From Macrococcus lamae (GTDB taxonomy: Bacteria > Bacillota > Bacilli > Staphylococcales > Staphylococcaceae), in NCBI RefSeq assembly GCF_004359545.1, contig NZ_SCWB01000013.1:1-64000 (forward strand): a stretch of DNA of 64,000 nt, given 5' to 3'. The notes below the pieces were generated by a model. That model worked only from the letters and a program-made list of their open reading frames with translations, did not search any database and had not been told where the DNA came from. This document shows positions 48,179-58,094 of the stretch, one piece after another (positions within the stretch are counted from its first letter, which is position 1; each line of letters begins with the position of its first letter). The translations under genes and the position numbers were made by a program.

Positions 48179-49260
48179 CAGTTATCTTTCCCCTCTGCAA
48201 GTAATTCATCAATCAATCGGTGAGCTTCCTCGTATTTCTTTTGAAAGCTTTCTCCTTGAAGGACGACTGTTCGCTCCATTAGTCCTTTTTGCTCCAGTTC
48301 ATCGAGAAACATCTGATGCATTTTATTACGTGACTCTACGTCTGCCTGCGACATATCCCGGAATCCGTCATCAACGTATGTCGTTGTCGGAGGAAGCAGT
48401 AGAATCAGTGCCCATGTCTGCTGGGAAATATAGAAATCGAAGACCGGCGCAATTTTTGCATAGTCTTCTTCAGACAGATAGATTTTCGAGTATAGCTTTG
48501 TCGTCATGACATCTGTATCTGCGAAGAACACTTTTCTCGTACCAGGTGAATGGATGTGCTCACGGTTGACTTCGTACTGTCCGATACCGATTGCCTGAAG
48601 GTCTTTTATATCTAACTCATCATCTTTAACTTGGCGCTCTGTCTGATATTCTCGGGAATACTCCAGAGAATATGAGGTGGAGTAACGCCGTGCAAGGTCG
48701 CGTGTCAACGTTGTTTTGCCAGTGCTTGCTGTTCCAATGATCAGTATGTTCTGAACGAAGTAACGACGGAACGGACGCGTGACGTAATCCCAGTTAAAAA
48801 TCGGATTTTCGCGGATGGACGTGCCGCTGATTCCCGTGATTCTACGGTCAACGCGTGTAATCAGCACATCCCGTTCTGGCCATGCAGCATTAAAATATGT
48901 CTGCAGCGGTTCGATATATTCTTCTTCCCCGACATAAAATGTCACGGTTGTAAATTCTGCAGCTGAAGTTTCTATATGGGACTGAAGCAGTTCAAGCCAT
49001 GGCTGCCATCCTGCCGGATACTTCGGAATATTCGTTTCATCCAGCTTAGCTACTGTGACATTGTCATCGTCACGAAGCAGTTCCCGCATGGACTTCGTAC
49101 GGTTGACAAGACTCATCCCTGCTTTATCACCGCGGTCCCCTTCGTAGCCTGAAACTACGACCAGCGCTCTCAAGTTTTCTCTTTTCGCTCTAACTATTTG
49201 TTCAAAATGTCCAACATGACAAGGTGCAAATGTTCCAAAATAGATGCCTAAGTCTCTCAT
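48178..49260 (-). CDS. nadR: NadR-type NMN adenylyltransferase / ribosylnicotinamide kinase
   Basis: 360 aa bifunctional enzyme. The N-terminal nucleotidyltransferase domain has GTFAPCHVGHFEQI (HxGH at about 15-18) and ISGTSIRENP. The C-terminal kinase domain begins with the P-loop GTASTGKTTL near residue 182. There is no N-terminal DNA-binding domain, unlike enterobacterial NadR, so it is an enzyme only. With pnuC it makes NAD from imported nicotinamide riboside. Confidence 0.9.
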   Translation of the reverse strand: MRDLGIYFGTFAPCHVGHFEQIVRAKRENLRALVVVSGYEGDRGDKAGMSLVNRTKSMRELLRDDDNVTVAKLDETNIPKYPAGWQPWLELLQSHIETSAAEFTTVTFYVGEEEYIEPLQTYFNAAWPERDVLITRVDRRITGISGTSIRENPIFNWDYVTRPFRRYFVQNILIIGTASTGKTTLTRDLARRYSTSYSLEYSREYQTERQVKDDELDIKDLQAIGIGQYEVNREHIHSPGTRKVFFADTDVMTTKLYSKIYLSEEDYAKIAPVFDFYISQQTWALILLLPPTTTYVDDGFRDMSQADVESRNKMHQMFLDELEQKGLMERTVVLQGESFQKKYEEAHRLIDELLAEGKDN

Positions 49261-49406
49261 ATTAATTCTCCCTAATCGTTTTTATTATTATACATGATTG
49301 AACACAACTCTATAGCCTAAAATTGAATATCTAATTTACAAACTCTTAAACCTATCTTCATATTTATCAGTTAAACTGTGAATGAAGCGAAGCCGAGGAG
49401 GAAATT

Positions 49407-49535
49407 ATGCGCCTGATCAAGAAAATAATCTTAGTTCTGAGTCTGTTAACCGCCCTGCCTCACTTTATTACTTTCAGCTCCCAGCCAATCAACAATGAAA
49501 TCATCGCATTAAAAAGTGCCCAGTCCGAAGATTAG
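49407..49535 (+). CDS. Small secreted-type peptide (42 aa)
   Basis: 42 aa, below usual ORF cutoffs. GAGGAGG is six bases upstream of ATG 49407, one of the strongest ribosome-binding sites in the window. The protein has a basic start (MRLIKK), a hydrophobic core (IILVLSLLTALPHFITF) and a polar tail (SSQPINNEIIALKSAQSED), so it looks like a signal-peptide-bearing peptide or a membrane-anchored one. Its stop codon lies inside the following terminator stem. I do not recognise a family. Confidence 0.55.
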   Translation: MRLIKKIILVLSLLTALPHFITFSSQPINNEIIALKSAQSED

Positions 49536-49547
49536 GCACTTTTTTTC
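49508..49547. terminator. Bidirectional terminator overlapping small peptide stop and thiT end
   Basis: The stem AAAAAGTGCC / GGCACTTTTT with a 14-base loop includes the peptide's stop codon and the last codons of thiT. It can terminate both. Confidence 0.8.
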
Positions 49548-50074
49548 GTATAGAATAATTGTTTTGCCGCTGTATAAAGAAGAGTGATGATCAGTAAACA
49601 GATGATCATATTCGGTAACATTGTACCCCCATTGACAATCAATGAATATAACCATGCCGGCTGTCCTTTCGGTGCGTAGCTCCCAAAGAAAATGATACCG
49701 GATATAAAGTGCCAGAAATAGCGTGCAATGATAGCAAGTGCACTGAACAACAGGATAAATGGCAGCTTTTGATGGCGGCTAATTCCGGCAATACCGAGCA
49801 TCATGAAAGCAAGCGGATAGTCAATTAAGAACTGTGCAGGATGGACAATAGACGACGCATCGCCAAGAATCAGCTGCAGCAGCGCCCATACAAGACCTGC
49901 GATCACTCCTGGGAACAAGCCTCTTCGAACAGCAAGAATCAGTATCGGCACCATAGAAAAACTGAAACTATAAGGCCCAGCCTTAAAACCTGAATCGATT
50001 AAATCAATCGCCATGCTTAAAGCAACCATAACGGCAATCTCCATCATAACGGTCAAACGTGTTCTCTGTTTCAT
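49532..50074 (-). CDS. thiT: Thiamine ECF transporter S component ThiT
   Basis: 180 aa with six membrane segments. It binds thiamine and works with a shared ECF energising module encoded elsewhere. Family features: SFSFSMVPILILAVRRGLFPG at about 40-60, YPLAFMMLGIAG, ARYFWHFISGIIFFG and the C-terminal YSLIVNGGTMLPNM. The longer frame is rejected: GGAGG precedes ATG 50074. Expression is controlled by a TPP riboswitch. Confidence 0.93.
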   Translation of the reverse strand: MKQRTRLTVMMEIAVMVALSMAIDLIDSGFKAGPYSFSFSMVPILILAVRRGLFPGVIAGLVWALLQLILGDASSIVHPAQFLIDYPLAFMMLGIAGISRHQKLPFILLFSALAIIARYFWHFISGIIFFGSYAPKGQPAWLYSLIVNGGTMLPNMIICLLIITLLYTAAKQLFYTKKSA

Positions 50075-50095
50075 AAATAAACCTCCATATTTACT

Positions 50096-50232
50096 TATGA
50101 ACCAATAACCATATTCCTTCGCGAGCATTATCTCACAGGTTCAAGGGTTGTGAATTCACTCTCAGCACATTTTCAGGCACCCCTTATGGTTCATAGCACT
50201 ATCAATTTTACATGAGTGAATATTATTTTCAA
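50096..50232 (-). promoter_or_regulatory. Promoter and TPP riboswitch upstream of thiT
   Basis: Promoter on the minus strand: TTGAAA (50232-50227), 16 bp, TAAAAT (50210-50205). The aptamer runs to about 50096 and has GGGGTGCC, the CTGAGA box, ACCCTTGAACCTG and the GATAATGC...GCGAAGGAA segment, closed by a P1 helix. It is a THI-element, which lowers thiamine uptake expression when TPP is abundant. The mechanism beyond the aptamer (translational or transcriptional) is not clear from the sequence. Confidence 0.93.
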
Positions 50233-50285
50233 TACCTCCTTTTGTCTTCAGTCAAAAGGTGTAAAATATTCTTCTTAAAACTGTC

Positions 50286-50300
50286 AAGAAAACGCTTAAC
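50286..50300 (+). promoter_or_regulatory. Weak cre-like site upstream of proline dehydrogenase
   Basis: AAGAAAACGCTTAAC keeps the core AAACGCTT of cre but departs from consensus at the outer bases. A -10 TATAAT follows at 50321-50326. CcpA repression of proline degradation is known in S. aureus, from memory, so the site is plausible but unproven. Confidence 0.35.
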
Positions 50301-50357
50301 TTTTGGAATATTTGTAGTACTATAATTTATATGGAAGATATTAAGGAGGCTTTACCG

Positions 50358-51350
50358 ATGGGTTTGACAAGAGATTTTTTTATTAAGCTGAGTGAGAACC
50401 AGACTTTAAATTCAGCAGCTAAGCGTTATGGTCTGGCACTTGGTGCAAACAAAGTAGTAGCTGGTGTTGATATTCCTTCAACCATTAAAGCAATTCGTGT
50501 TCTTAACGATAAAGGAATTACAGCTACAGTTGATAATCTAGGGGAATTCGTCTTCTCCAAAGAAGAAGCAACAAAAGCAAAAGACGAAATCATCGCAATG
50601 ATTGAAGCAATTAATGAATCCGGTGTGAAAGCTCATATGTCTGTCAAGCTGACTCAGATCGGTCTCGATGTCGATGAATCATTCTGTTATGATAATATCC
50701 ATGAAATCGTGGAGAAAGCACAGCAATGCGGCAATATGCATATCAATCTGGATACAGAAGATTATAAGCACACAATCCAGACATTTGAAATTCTTGACCG
50801 CTTAAAAGGCGAGTATAAAAATGTCGGTACAGTGATTCAGGCTTATTTATATCGTGCCACTGAAGACATCGATAAATATCAGGACGTCCGTCTTCGTTTA
50901 GTAAAAGGAGCGTATAAAGAACCTGCTGAAATTGCCTACCAGACAAAAGAAGATATTGATGAAAACTATATCAAACTTATCGAACAACGACTATTGAATG
51001 CAAAAGCATTCACGTCCATTGCAACCCACGATCACAATATCATCAATCATGTGAAGCAATTCATCGAGCAGCATCATCTGGATAAAAATCAAATGGAATT
51101 CCAGATGTTATATGGCTTCCGTACAGAACTGCAGCAGCAGATTGCAAACGAAGGCTATCATTTCTGTGTCTATGTACCGTTCGGTCAGGACTGGTACGGA
51201 TATTTCATGCGTCGTTTAGCAGAGCGACCGCAGAACTTACAGTTAGTGACAAAATCTATCTTCACACCTGCAGTCAATCAAAAGATTGCAGTAGGTGCAG
51301 GCATTGCAGCAGTAATTGGTTTAGCTGCTGCCGCTCGCAAAAATCGTTAA
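50358..51350 (+). CDS. putB: Proline dehydrogenase
   Basis: 330 aa monofunctional FAD enzyme, first step of proline to glutamate. FAD/substrate motifs are AHMSVKLTQIGLDVD (beta-barrel), MHINLDTEDYKHT, RLRLVKGAYKEPA, IATHDHNI and FQMLYGFR. The C-terminal VGAGIAAVIGLAAAARKNR is hydrophobic and may attach to the membrane. AAGGAGG precedes ATG 50358. The second enzyme (P5C dehydrogenase) is not next to it. The symbol follows Bacillus usage. Confidence 0.9.
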   Translation: MGLTRDFFIKLSENQTLNSAAKRYGLALGANKVVAGVDIPSTIKAIRVLNDKGITATVDNLGEFVFSKEEATKAKDEIIAMIEAINESGVKAHMSVKLTQIGLDVDESFCYDNIHEIVEKAQQCGNMHINLDTEDYKHTIQTFEILDRLKGEYKNVGTVIQAYLYRATEDIDKYQDVRLRLVKGAYKEPAEIAYQTKEDIDENYIKLIEQRLLNAKAFTSIATHDHNIINHVKQFIEQHHLDKNQMEFQMLYGFRTELQQQIANEGYHFCVYVPFGQDWYGYFMRRLAERPQNLQLVTKSIFTPAVNQKIAVGAGIAAVIGLAAAARKNR

Positions 51351-51382
51351 ACAAAAAAGGCAGCCGAGGCTGCCTTTTTTGG
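51350..51382. terminator. Bidirectional terminator after proline dehydrogenase
   Basis: The stem AAAAAGGCAGCC / GGCTGCCTTTTT with a tiny loop has T residues on both strands, ending putB and hutI. Confidence 0.85.
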
Positions 51383-51398
51383 GTTTATGGCTCAATTT

Positions 51399-52652
51399 TC
51401 AATCAATTTGGTCCACAAAAGATAAACTTAGATCATGATCCACAATCACTTTGCCATCTTTAATCACTTTCTCTGCATGATTCACGCCGTAATGATACGG
51501 GATGTACTGATAGTTCGGTGCATGCCAGATGACGATGTTCGCTTTATCGCCTGCATTGATGGTACCGGCATCAAGATCGATCGCTTTTGCAGCATTGACA
51601 GTGACGGCGTTCCAGATCTCATTCGGCGACAACTTCAGTTTGAGTGCTGCAATAGCCATGACCATCTGCAGATTGTTCGTTACACAGCTGCCAGGATTGA
51701 AGTCTGTTGCGATCGCCACCGCTCCGTTATTGTCTATCATGCCGCGCGCATCGGCATACTTATCTTTATTCAAATAGAACGTAGTTCCTGGAAGCAGAAC
51801 AGCGACTGTATCACTGTCATGCAGCTGACGTTTTCCTTCTTCGCTCGCTGCGACTAAGTGATCTGCTGAAATGGCATTCTGCTCAATGGCAAGCTCGAGT
51901 CCACCAAGCGGATCGATTTCGTCAGCATGTATTTTCACGCGCAGTCCAAGTGCATTGGCCGCTTCCATATAACGACGGGACTCTTCTATCGTGAAGACGC
52001 CTGTTTCACAGAACACATCTGCAAAGTCAGCGTAGTCTTTTACCTCCGGCAGAAAATCAATCATTTCCTGCATGAAGGACTCGCCTGATGCTGCTTCTTT
52101 CGGTACAGCATGAGGCCCAAGGAATGTATGTTTCATGTCCAGCTGGTATTTATCTGCAAGCTGGCGCGACACGCGCAGCTGCTTCAGCTCTGTTTCTTTA
52201 TCTAGACCGTAACCACTCTTGCTTTCTACACCGAGCACGCCGTGATGAATCATCGTCAGCAAGTTGTATTCTGCTTTCTTGAACAGTTCTTCCTCCGTTG
52301 CCTCGCGTGTTGCCTTGACGGTGGAGAGAATGCCCCCACCCTGCTTCAGGATATCAAGATATGAGACACCTTGACGTTTTAATGCCATCTCCTGCTCGCG
52401 TGACCCACCATGTACAAGGTGCGTATGTGCGTCAATCAATGCCGGTGAGACAACTTTCCCTGTTGCATCAATTGTCTCTTCTGCATCGTATTCTTCTGTG
52501 TAAGGACCTGAGTAGACAATTTTGCCGTCTTTGACAACGACTGTCCCGTTTTCAACGATGTTCAGTTCGTCTAACTCTTTACCTTTAAGTGGTCGGTCTG
52601 TACTTTTTGGCAAAATCAATTCTTTAATATTTTGAATAAGCAGATCATTCAT
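51399..52652 (-). CDS. hutI: Imidazolonepropionase
   Basis: 417 aa amidohydrolase, third step of histidine degradation: hydrolyses imidazolone-5-propionate to N-formimino-L-glutamate. Metal motif [15 protein letters not shown] at about 73-87, later [15 protein letters not shown] and ATDFNPG match HutI. ATG 52652 with AAGGTG is chosen over GTG 52661. It overlaps hutU by eight bases. Confidence 0.95.
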   Translation of the reverse strand: MNDLLIQNIKELILPKSTDRPLKGKELDELNIVENGTVVVKDGKIVYSGPYTEEYDAEETIDATGKVVSPALIDAHTHLVHGGSREQEMALKRQGVSYLDILKQGGGILSTVKATREATEEELFKKAEYNLLTMIHHGVLGVESKSGYGLDKETELKQLRVSRQLADKYQLDMKHTFLGPHAVPKEAASGESFMQEMIDFLPEVKDYADFADVFCETGVFTIEESRRYMEAANALGLRVKIHADEIDPLGGLELAIEQNAISADHLVAASEEGKRQLHDSDTVAVLLPGTTFYLNKDKYADARGMIDNNGAVAIATDFNPGSCVTNNLQMVMAIAALKLKLSPNEIWNAVTVNAAKAIDLDAGTINAGDKANIVIWHAPNYQYIPYHYGVNHAEKVIKDGKVIVDHDLSLSFVDQID

Positions 52653-54312
52653 TAGTATCACCTTTTCCTGTGATCATCGGAATATGGATGCCTCGCTCTT
52701 TCGCGACATCTACAGCAATATCATAACCCGCATCGGCGTGACGGACAACACCCATACCAGGGTCAGTCGTCAGAACGCGTTCAAGTCTGCGCTCAGCGCG
52801 CTCTGAACCGTCAGCGACAACAACCATCCCTGCATGCAATGAATATCCCATACCGACGCCGCCACCGTGGTGGAACGAAATCCATGAGCCACCAGCTGCT
52901 GTATTAACTAAAGCATTTAAGACTGCCCAGTCACCGACCGCGTCACTGCCGTCTTTCATAGATTCTGTTTCGCGGTTCGGACTCGCAACAGAGCCAGAGT
53001 CCAGATGATCTCGTCCGATGACAATCGGTGCTGAGATTTCTCCGTCATGTACAAGGCGGTTCAAGGCAAGACCCATCTTCACACGTTCGCCGTAACCAAG
53101 CCATGCGATACGTGCAGGCAGCCCTTGATAAGCAATTTTCTCTTGGGCAAGATCTAACCAACGCAGTAACTTTTCATTATCCGGGAACAGTTTTCTCATC
53201 TCTTCGTCAGCGCGTTCGATGTCTTTCGGATCACCACTTAAAGCGACGAAACGGAACGGCCCTTTGCCTTCGCAGAATAACGGACGGATGTATGCAGGAA
53301 CGAATCCAGGAAAATCAAAGGCATTTTCGACACCATTATTAAATGCAACTTGACGGATGTTGTTACCATAGTCAAATGCGACTGCGCCGTTCTGCTGGAA
53401 CTCGAGCATGTATTCTACGTGTTTCGCCATCGATGCTTCAGATAGCTCCACATATTTCTTTGGATCTTCCTCACGTAACTTCGCTGCTTCGTCCAGTGAA
53501 TAACCTTGCGGCACGTATCCGTTCAGTGGATCATGTGCACTCGTCTGGTCTGTGATGACGTCAATCTTAAAGCCCTTATCCAGAATCGCCCGGTGTGTAT
53601 CAACCGCATTGCCGACCAGCCCGATAGATAATGCTTCGCCTTTGTTACGCGCTTCTTCTGCCAGGCGTAATGCCTCATCCAGGTCATGAGTCTTCACATC
53701 TGTATAACGCGTTTCGATTCGCTTATCGATACGGCTCTCGTCAACGTCGACACCAATGACGACACCGCTGTTCATTGTTACTGCTAGCGGCTGTGCGCCA
53801 CCCATACCGCCGAGACCTGCTGTCAGTGTCACTGTACCTTTCAGGCTGCCGCCGAAATGCTGGTTCGCAAGTTCAGCGAATGTCTCGTAAGTCCCTTGAA
53901 CAATCCCTTGAGAACCGATATAGATCCAGCTGCCCGCCGTCATCTGACCGTACATCATCAGACCTTTCTTATCGAGCTCGTGGAAATGCTCCCAGTTCGC
54001 CCACTTCGGTACTAAAACAGAGTTTGATAATAGTACACGCGGTGCTTCGTCATGTGTCTTAAAAACTGCGACCGGTTTACCTGACTGAATGAGGAGTGTC
54101 TCATCTGCTTCCAGGTTTCTTAACGTCTCGACAATCGCATCAAAGCTTTCCCAGTTACGCGCCGCCTTACCGATACCACCGTAGACAACCAAACTTTCAG
54201 GATGCTCTGCCACTTCAGGATCCAGGTTATTGTAGAGCATACGAAGCACTGCTTCCTGCTCCCATCCTTTACATTCAATCTCAAGACCTTTTTTCGCACG
54301 TATATTTCTCAT
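52645..54312 (-). CDS. hutU: Urocanate hydratase
   Basis: 555 aa NAD-dependent enzyme, second step of histidine degradation. [46 protein letters not shown] (NAD loop), [11 protein letters not shown] and the C-terminal [12 protein letters not shown] are characteristic. AGGAGTG precedes ATG 54312. First gene of hutU–hutI, facing a LysR-type regulator. Confidence 0.96.
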   Translation of the reverse strand: MRNIRAKKGLEIECKGWEQEAVLRMLYNNLDPEVAEHPESLVVYGGIGKAARNWESFDAIVETLRNLEADETLLIQSGKPVAVFKTHDEAPRVLLSNSVLVPKWANWEHFHELDKKGLMMYGQMTAGSWIYIGSQGIVQGTYETFAELANQHFGGSLKGTVTLTAGLGGMGGAQPLAVTMNSGVVIGVDVDESRIDKRIETRYTDVKTHDLDEALRLAEEARNKGEALSIGLVGNAVDTHRAILDKGFKIDVITDQTSAHDPLNGYVPQGYSLDEAAKLREEDPKKYVELSEASMAKHVEYMLEFQQNGAVAFDYGNNIRQVAFNNGVENAFDFPGFVPAYIRPLFCEGKGPFRFVALSGDPKDIERADEEMRKLFPDNEKLLRWLDLAQEKIAYQGLPARIAWLGYGERVKMGLALNRLVHDGEISAPIVIGRDHLDSGSVASPNRETESMKDGSDAVGDWAVLNALVNTAAGGSWISFHHGGGVGMGYSLHAGMVVVADGSERAERRLERVLTTDPGMGVVRHADAGYDIAVDVAKERGIHIPMITGKGDTNE

Positions 54313-54388
54313 TGATATTCACTCCTTTTATATGTCTTATCATTATCATTATATTATGCTAATCTATAGATAACTAATATTAATAAAC

Positions 54389-54404
54389 TATTTATTAATA
54401 AATA
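54389..54404. promoter_or_regulatory. Perfect palindrome in the hutU–LysR intergenic region
   Basis: TATTTATTAATAAATA is a perfect 16-bp palindrome between the divergent genes. It is the best candidate for the LysR-type regulator's binding site, though the region is AT-rich, so chance is possible. Confidence 0.45.
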
Positions 54405-54429
54405 AAAACTATAATAGAGGTTGAGTGAA

Positions 54430-55302
54430 GTGAAAATTCTACAGCTGGAATATTTTATCATGGTCGTTCAACAGAATAATTTCACTAAGGCTGCGGATCT
54501 ACTGCATATCAGCCAGCCGTCATTGACTGCCGCGATCAAAAAGCTGGAAGGTGAACTCGGTTATCAGCTGCTTACCCGTACGACGAAAGATGTTAAAATC
54601 ACAGAAAAAGGGACATTCTTCTATCAGTATGCCATTGAACTCGTCCAGCAGTATCATCAGACCGTAGAGAAGATGTATGATCTGAACATAAGTGATTCGC
54701 CGAAAATCAAAATATCACTGCTGGAATCAACAAGTCAGTGGATGTCGGCAGTGATACACCAGCACCGTCTGCAGTATGATGAACAGCACTATCAGGTGAA
54801 TGAGGTGCTCGGGCTTCAGGATGCACAGTCACAGCTGCTGAGCTACGATGTGCATATCGCTATTACGAATGATGAGATCAAGCACGCAGATATTACTTCT
54901 CTGCCACTTTACGAAGAAGAATATTTCCTCCTTACCCCTATGGGAGAATTCAATAATGCCAAATCTCTGTCCATCAGAAATCTGCCGCTCATATTACCGA
55001 ATAAACAATATCAAGTAAGAAAACATCTCGATGATTATTTCACCCGCCTGAATGTCAGACCGAACATCGTCATGGAGATCGACCGCTTTGAAGCCGCGAC
55101 GAACTTCGTCCATCGCGGCATGGGCTATGCTGTCATTCCGAGGTTCTACTATCAGTCATTCAACACCGCCCATCTCGATGCGGTCAGAATCCGGCCGAAG
55201 ATCAGCCGGACTATCCATCTCAACTATTTAAAAAAGAGAAAACACTCAGATAGAGTGCTTTCTCTTATAGGGTTGTGCCAGAATCACTGGAACTTTGATT
55301 GA
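54430..55302 (+). CDS. hutR: LysR-type regulator, probably of histidine utilisation (HutR-like)
   Basis: 290 aa. The N-terminal helix-turn-helix covers LEYFIMVVQQNNFTKAADLL and ISQPSLTAAIKKLEGELG (about 5-45), followed by a substrate-binding effector domain (residues 90-285). The start is GTG 54430, nine bases after GAGG; TTG 54421 is too close. It is divergent from hutU, typical of a local regulator. Its end overlaps hutG in the opposite direction by 19 bases. Confidence 0.78.
   Translation: MKILQLEYFIMVVQQNNFTKAADLLHISQPSLTAAIKKLEGELGYQLLTRTTKDVKITEKGTFFYQYAIELVQQYHQTVEKMYDLNISDSPKIKISLLESTSQWMSAVIHQHRLQYDEQHYQVNEVLGLQDAQSQLLSYDVHIAITNDEIKHADITSLPLYEEEYFLLTPMGEFNNAKSLSIRNLPLILPNKQYQVRKHLDDYFTRLNVRPNIVMEIDRFEAATNFVHRGMGYAVIPRFYYQSFNTAHLDAVRIRPKISRTIHLNYLKKRKHSDRVLSLIGLCQNHWNFD
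55236..55264 (-). terminator. hutG terminator embedded in the LysR coding region
   Basis: On the minus strand GAGAAAGCACTC / GAGTGTTTTCTC is followed by TTTTTT. It lies inside the last codons of the convergent LysR gene, whose mRNA carries the same stem. Confidence 0.7.
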
Positions 55303-56210
55303 ATCATGTGATTCATTAAATAGGCTATAAGCTTCGCTGTTCTGTTGTCGATGTCATAAGTCGGATTCATTTCTGCAATGCTGACCGAGCTGACTTTGTC
55401 AGACGCTGCAATCTTGCCAGCTAGTTTTGCTACAACATGCGATGACAATCCGAGTACTGCCGGCGCACTTACGCCTGGTGCGAAGGCGCTGTCGATGACG
55501 TCCATACAGAGAGTGAACAAGATGACGTCATAGTGCTCGATAAATTGCTGAATCTTAGCTGATACTTCATCAGAAATCCCGTCATCAAATGCTTCCGCCA
55601 GCACATAGCTCACGTCATGCGTCTCAGCATAATCAAATAATGCCCGCGTATTACCGCTCGGTTGTATGCCGAGCACAAGGTAGCCTGCTTGGTCATCATC
55701 GTCAATGATCTGACTGAAACTAGTACCGGATGTCGACTCGCCAACATGCCGGGTATCAAAGTGAGCATCAATATTGATGACACCGATAGATTGGTGGGGA
55801 AAGACTTGTTTCATCGCCAAATACTGTGCATAAGCAATATCATGACCACCACCGAGTAAAAAGGTCATTGGATGTTGTGTCATCAGTTCTGCTGCACGCT
55901 CGGCATATTCCTGCTGCGTTGATATTAATTGACCGCTGTCATGCTGAATATTCCCGGCATCCTTCACATTGATATGATTGACAACCGGCAGTCCTGCAAA
56001 TGCTTGTCGGATGGCATCCGGTCCCGCCGCAGCTCCTGTTCTCCCTTTATTCAGTCTGACCCCTTCGTCTACAGCATAACCGAGCAGTGCCACTTTTGCC
56101 TCACTTTGTTCACCAGTTAAATCCACCGTCTGAAAATATCTGTAGTGACTGGACTCATGCTCACTGTCCAGTCTTCCTGACCATAATGATTGATCCGGTA
56201 ATAAATACAT
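55284..56210 (-). CDS. hutG: Formimidoylglutamase
   Basis: 308 aa arginase-fold enzyme that splits N-formimino-L-glutamate to glutamate and formamide, the last step of this histidine pathway. Manganese motifs: LLGGGHDIAYAQ, INIDAHFDTR, TLCMDVIDSAFAPGVSAP. Of several in-frame starts, ATG 56210 nine bases after AGGGG gives the family-like MYLLPDQSLWSGRLD. It is transcribed toward the LysR gene and ends inside it. Confidence 0.93.
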   Translation of the reverse strand: MYLLPDQSLWSGRLDSEHESSHYRYFQTVDLTGEQSEAKVALLGYAVDEGVRLNKGRTGAAAGPDAIRQAFAGLPVVNHINVKDAGNIQHDSGQLISTQQEYAERAAELMTQHPMTFLLGGGHDIAYAQYLAMKQVFPHQSIGVINIDAHFDTRHVGESTSGTSFSQIIDDDDQAGYLVLGIQPSGNTRALFDYAETHDVSYVLAEAFDDGISDEVSAKIQQFIEHYDVILFTLCMDVIDSAFAPGVSAPAVLGLSSHVVAKLAGKIAASDKVSSVSIAEMNPTYDIDNRTAKLIAYLMNHMIQSKFQ

Positions 56211-56323
56211 TAAACTCATCCCCTTATTTAAGTCATAACCTCGATTAGTGATTACCCTATAAATATGATAAAATAAATAGCTATACGTCATCAATTTAAA
56301 TTTGACACAACATGGAGGATTTT

Positions 56324-57448
56324 ATGTTAGAAATTAAAAATGTATCAAAAATATACCGCGGAGGTAAAAAAGCAGTCGCTAATCTTGACTTGACCATTCA
56401 AAAAGGTGAGTTCATCGCTTTTATCGGTACAAGTGGTTCAGGTAAAACGACAGCGATGAGAATGATTAACCGGATGATTGACCCGACAAGCGGTGAAATT
56501 CTCTTGAACGGCAATAATATTCAGCAGATGAACCCGGTCACATTACGTCGAAATATCGGTTACGTGATTCAACAGATTGGATTACTTCCTCATATGACCA
56601 TCCGAGACAACATTACACTTGTCCCAAAACTACTGAAATGGTCAGAAGAAGATAAGAACAAGAAAGCTGAGGAATTAATCCAATTAGTTGACCTGCCGCT
56701 ATCCTATCTAGATATGTATCCGTCTCAATTGTCCGGTGGGCAGCAGCAACGAATCGGTGTCATACGCGCGCTGGCAGCAGATCAGGATATTATACTGATG
56801 GACGAGCCTTTCGGTGCATTGGATCCCATTACACGTGATACTCTGCAGGATTTAGTGAAAGAGCTTCAGGTCAAGTTCAACAAAACCTTTATTATGGTTA
56901 CACATGATATGGATGAAGCAATTAAACTCGCTGACAGAATCGTCATCATGAGTCACGGTGAAGTCATTCAGCTTGATACACCTGATAATATTTTAAGCCA
57001 TCCTGCAAATGACTTTGTCCGTGATTTTATCGGTGAAAATCGCTTAATTCAAGCACGACCAAATGTCCGTTCTGTAGACGAAGCCATGATTAAACCAATC
57101 ACAATCACCGCTGAAAAATCAATCAACGAAGCGATTGAGCTGATGCGTGACCGACGTGTCGATACATTGTTCATCGTTGACAACCAGAATGTCATGCTCG
57201 GCCACGTCGATATTGAAGACTTACTTGTGTCACATAAAAAGTTCCAGAGTTTATCTCAGATCATGCGTACAAATACTTATGCAGTTCAAAGCGGTGTCAT
57301 GCTGCAAGATACTGTCAGAACGATATTAAAGCGAAACATCCGCATTATACCAGTCGTTGACCATAAAAGACGAATCGTCGGCGTCGTAACACGTGCCCAT
57401 TTAGTCGATATCGTCTATGACACGATTTGGGGTACTGAGGAGGATTAA
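56324..57448 (+). CDS. opuCA: Osmoprotectant ABC transporter ATP-binding protein (OpuCA type)
   Basis: 374 aa. Walker [13 protein letters not shown] (about 35-46), signature [15 protein letters not shown] and Walker [14 protein letters not shown] are followed by two C-terminal CBS domains (about 255-370), which sense ionic strength in OpuA/OpuC. It powers uptake of glycine betaine, carnitine or choline-type solutes. ATG 56324 follows GGAGG; ATG 56312 is part of that site. First gene of a five-gene run. Confidence 0.93.
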   Translation: MLEIKNVSKIYRGGKKAVANLDLTIQKGEFIAFIGTSGSGKTTAMRMINRMIDPTSGEILLNGNNIQQMNPVTLRRNIGYVIQQIGLLPHMTIRDNITLVPKLLKWSEEDKNKKAEELIQLVDLPLSYLDMYPSQLSGGQQQRIGVIRALAADQDIILMDEPFGALDPITRDTLQDLVKELQVKFNKTFIMVTHDMDEAIKLADRIVIMSHGEVIQLDTPDNILSHPANDFVRDFIGENRLIQARPNVRSVDEAMIKPITITAEKSINEAIELMRDRRVDTLFIVDNQNVMLGHVDIEDLLVSHKKFQSLSQIMRTNTYAVQSGVMLQDTVRTILKRNIRIIPVVDHKRRIVGVVTRAHLVDIVYDTIWGTEED

Positions 57449-57449
57449 G

Positions 57450-58094
57450 ATGTTTGATTTTATTAAAGAAAACCAGTCTGAGCTATTGACGAAGACGATA
57501 GAACATCTATCAATCTCCCTGCTATCACTACTCGCTGCAGTACTCATTGCAGTACCACTAGGTATTATGCTGACACGCTCCAAAAAAGCCGCAAAAATCG
57601 TGCTGACTCTCACCAGTGTGCTTCAGACGGTTCCATCTCTTGCGATTTTAGCGATCATGATTCCGATATTTGGTATCGGTACATTGCCGGCAGTGGTCGC
57701 ACTGTTTCTATATGTCTTACTGCCGATTCTGAACAATACGTATCTTGGTGTGAAATCGGTTGATCCGACGGCGATTGAAGCAGGTCGTGCGATGGGAATG
57801 ACGACAAGCCAGTTATTAAGAATGGTGGAATTTCCAATGGCGATTCCCGTCATTATGAGTGGTATCAGATTATCTGCTGTCTATGCAATCAGCTGGGCCA
57901 CACTAGCATCTTATATAGGAGCCGGTGGACTCGGTGATTTTATTTTCAATGGACTAAACTTATACCGTCCCGACTTAATTATTGCAGGTGCGGTCATTGT
58001 TACCCTGCTTGCATTAATCATTGATTTTATTCTTGCACGCGTCGAGCATTGGACGACTCCAAACGGATTGCAAGTCACTAAGGAGGATAAATAA
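57450..58094 (+). CDS. opuCB: Osmoprotectant ABC transporter permease (OpuCB type)
   Basis: 214 aa with five to six membrane segments. The permease EAA-type loop [21 protein letters not shown] (about 112-132) and LSSP-like [14 protein letters not shown] match. The start at ATG 57450 follows the opuCA stop by one base and uses GAGGAGG. The stop overlaps the opuCC start (TAATG). Confidence 0.92.
   Translation: MFDFIKENQSELLTKTIEHLSISLLSLLAAVLIAVPLGIMLTRSKKAAKIVLTLTSVLQTVPSLAILAIMIPIFGIGTLPAVVALFLYVLLPILNNTYLGVKSVDPTAIEAGRAMGMTTSQLLRMVEFPMAIPVIMSGIRLSAVYAISWATLASYIGAGGLGDFIFNGLNLYRPDLIIAGAVIVTLLALIIDFILARVEHWTTPNGLQVTKEDK

Noticed and set aside
56302-56308. TTGACA upstream of opuCA
   Set aside because: Too close to the start codon; a -10 would fall inside the gene.
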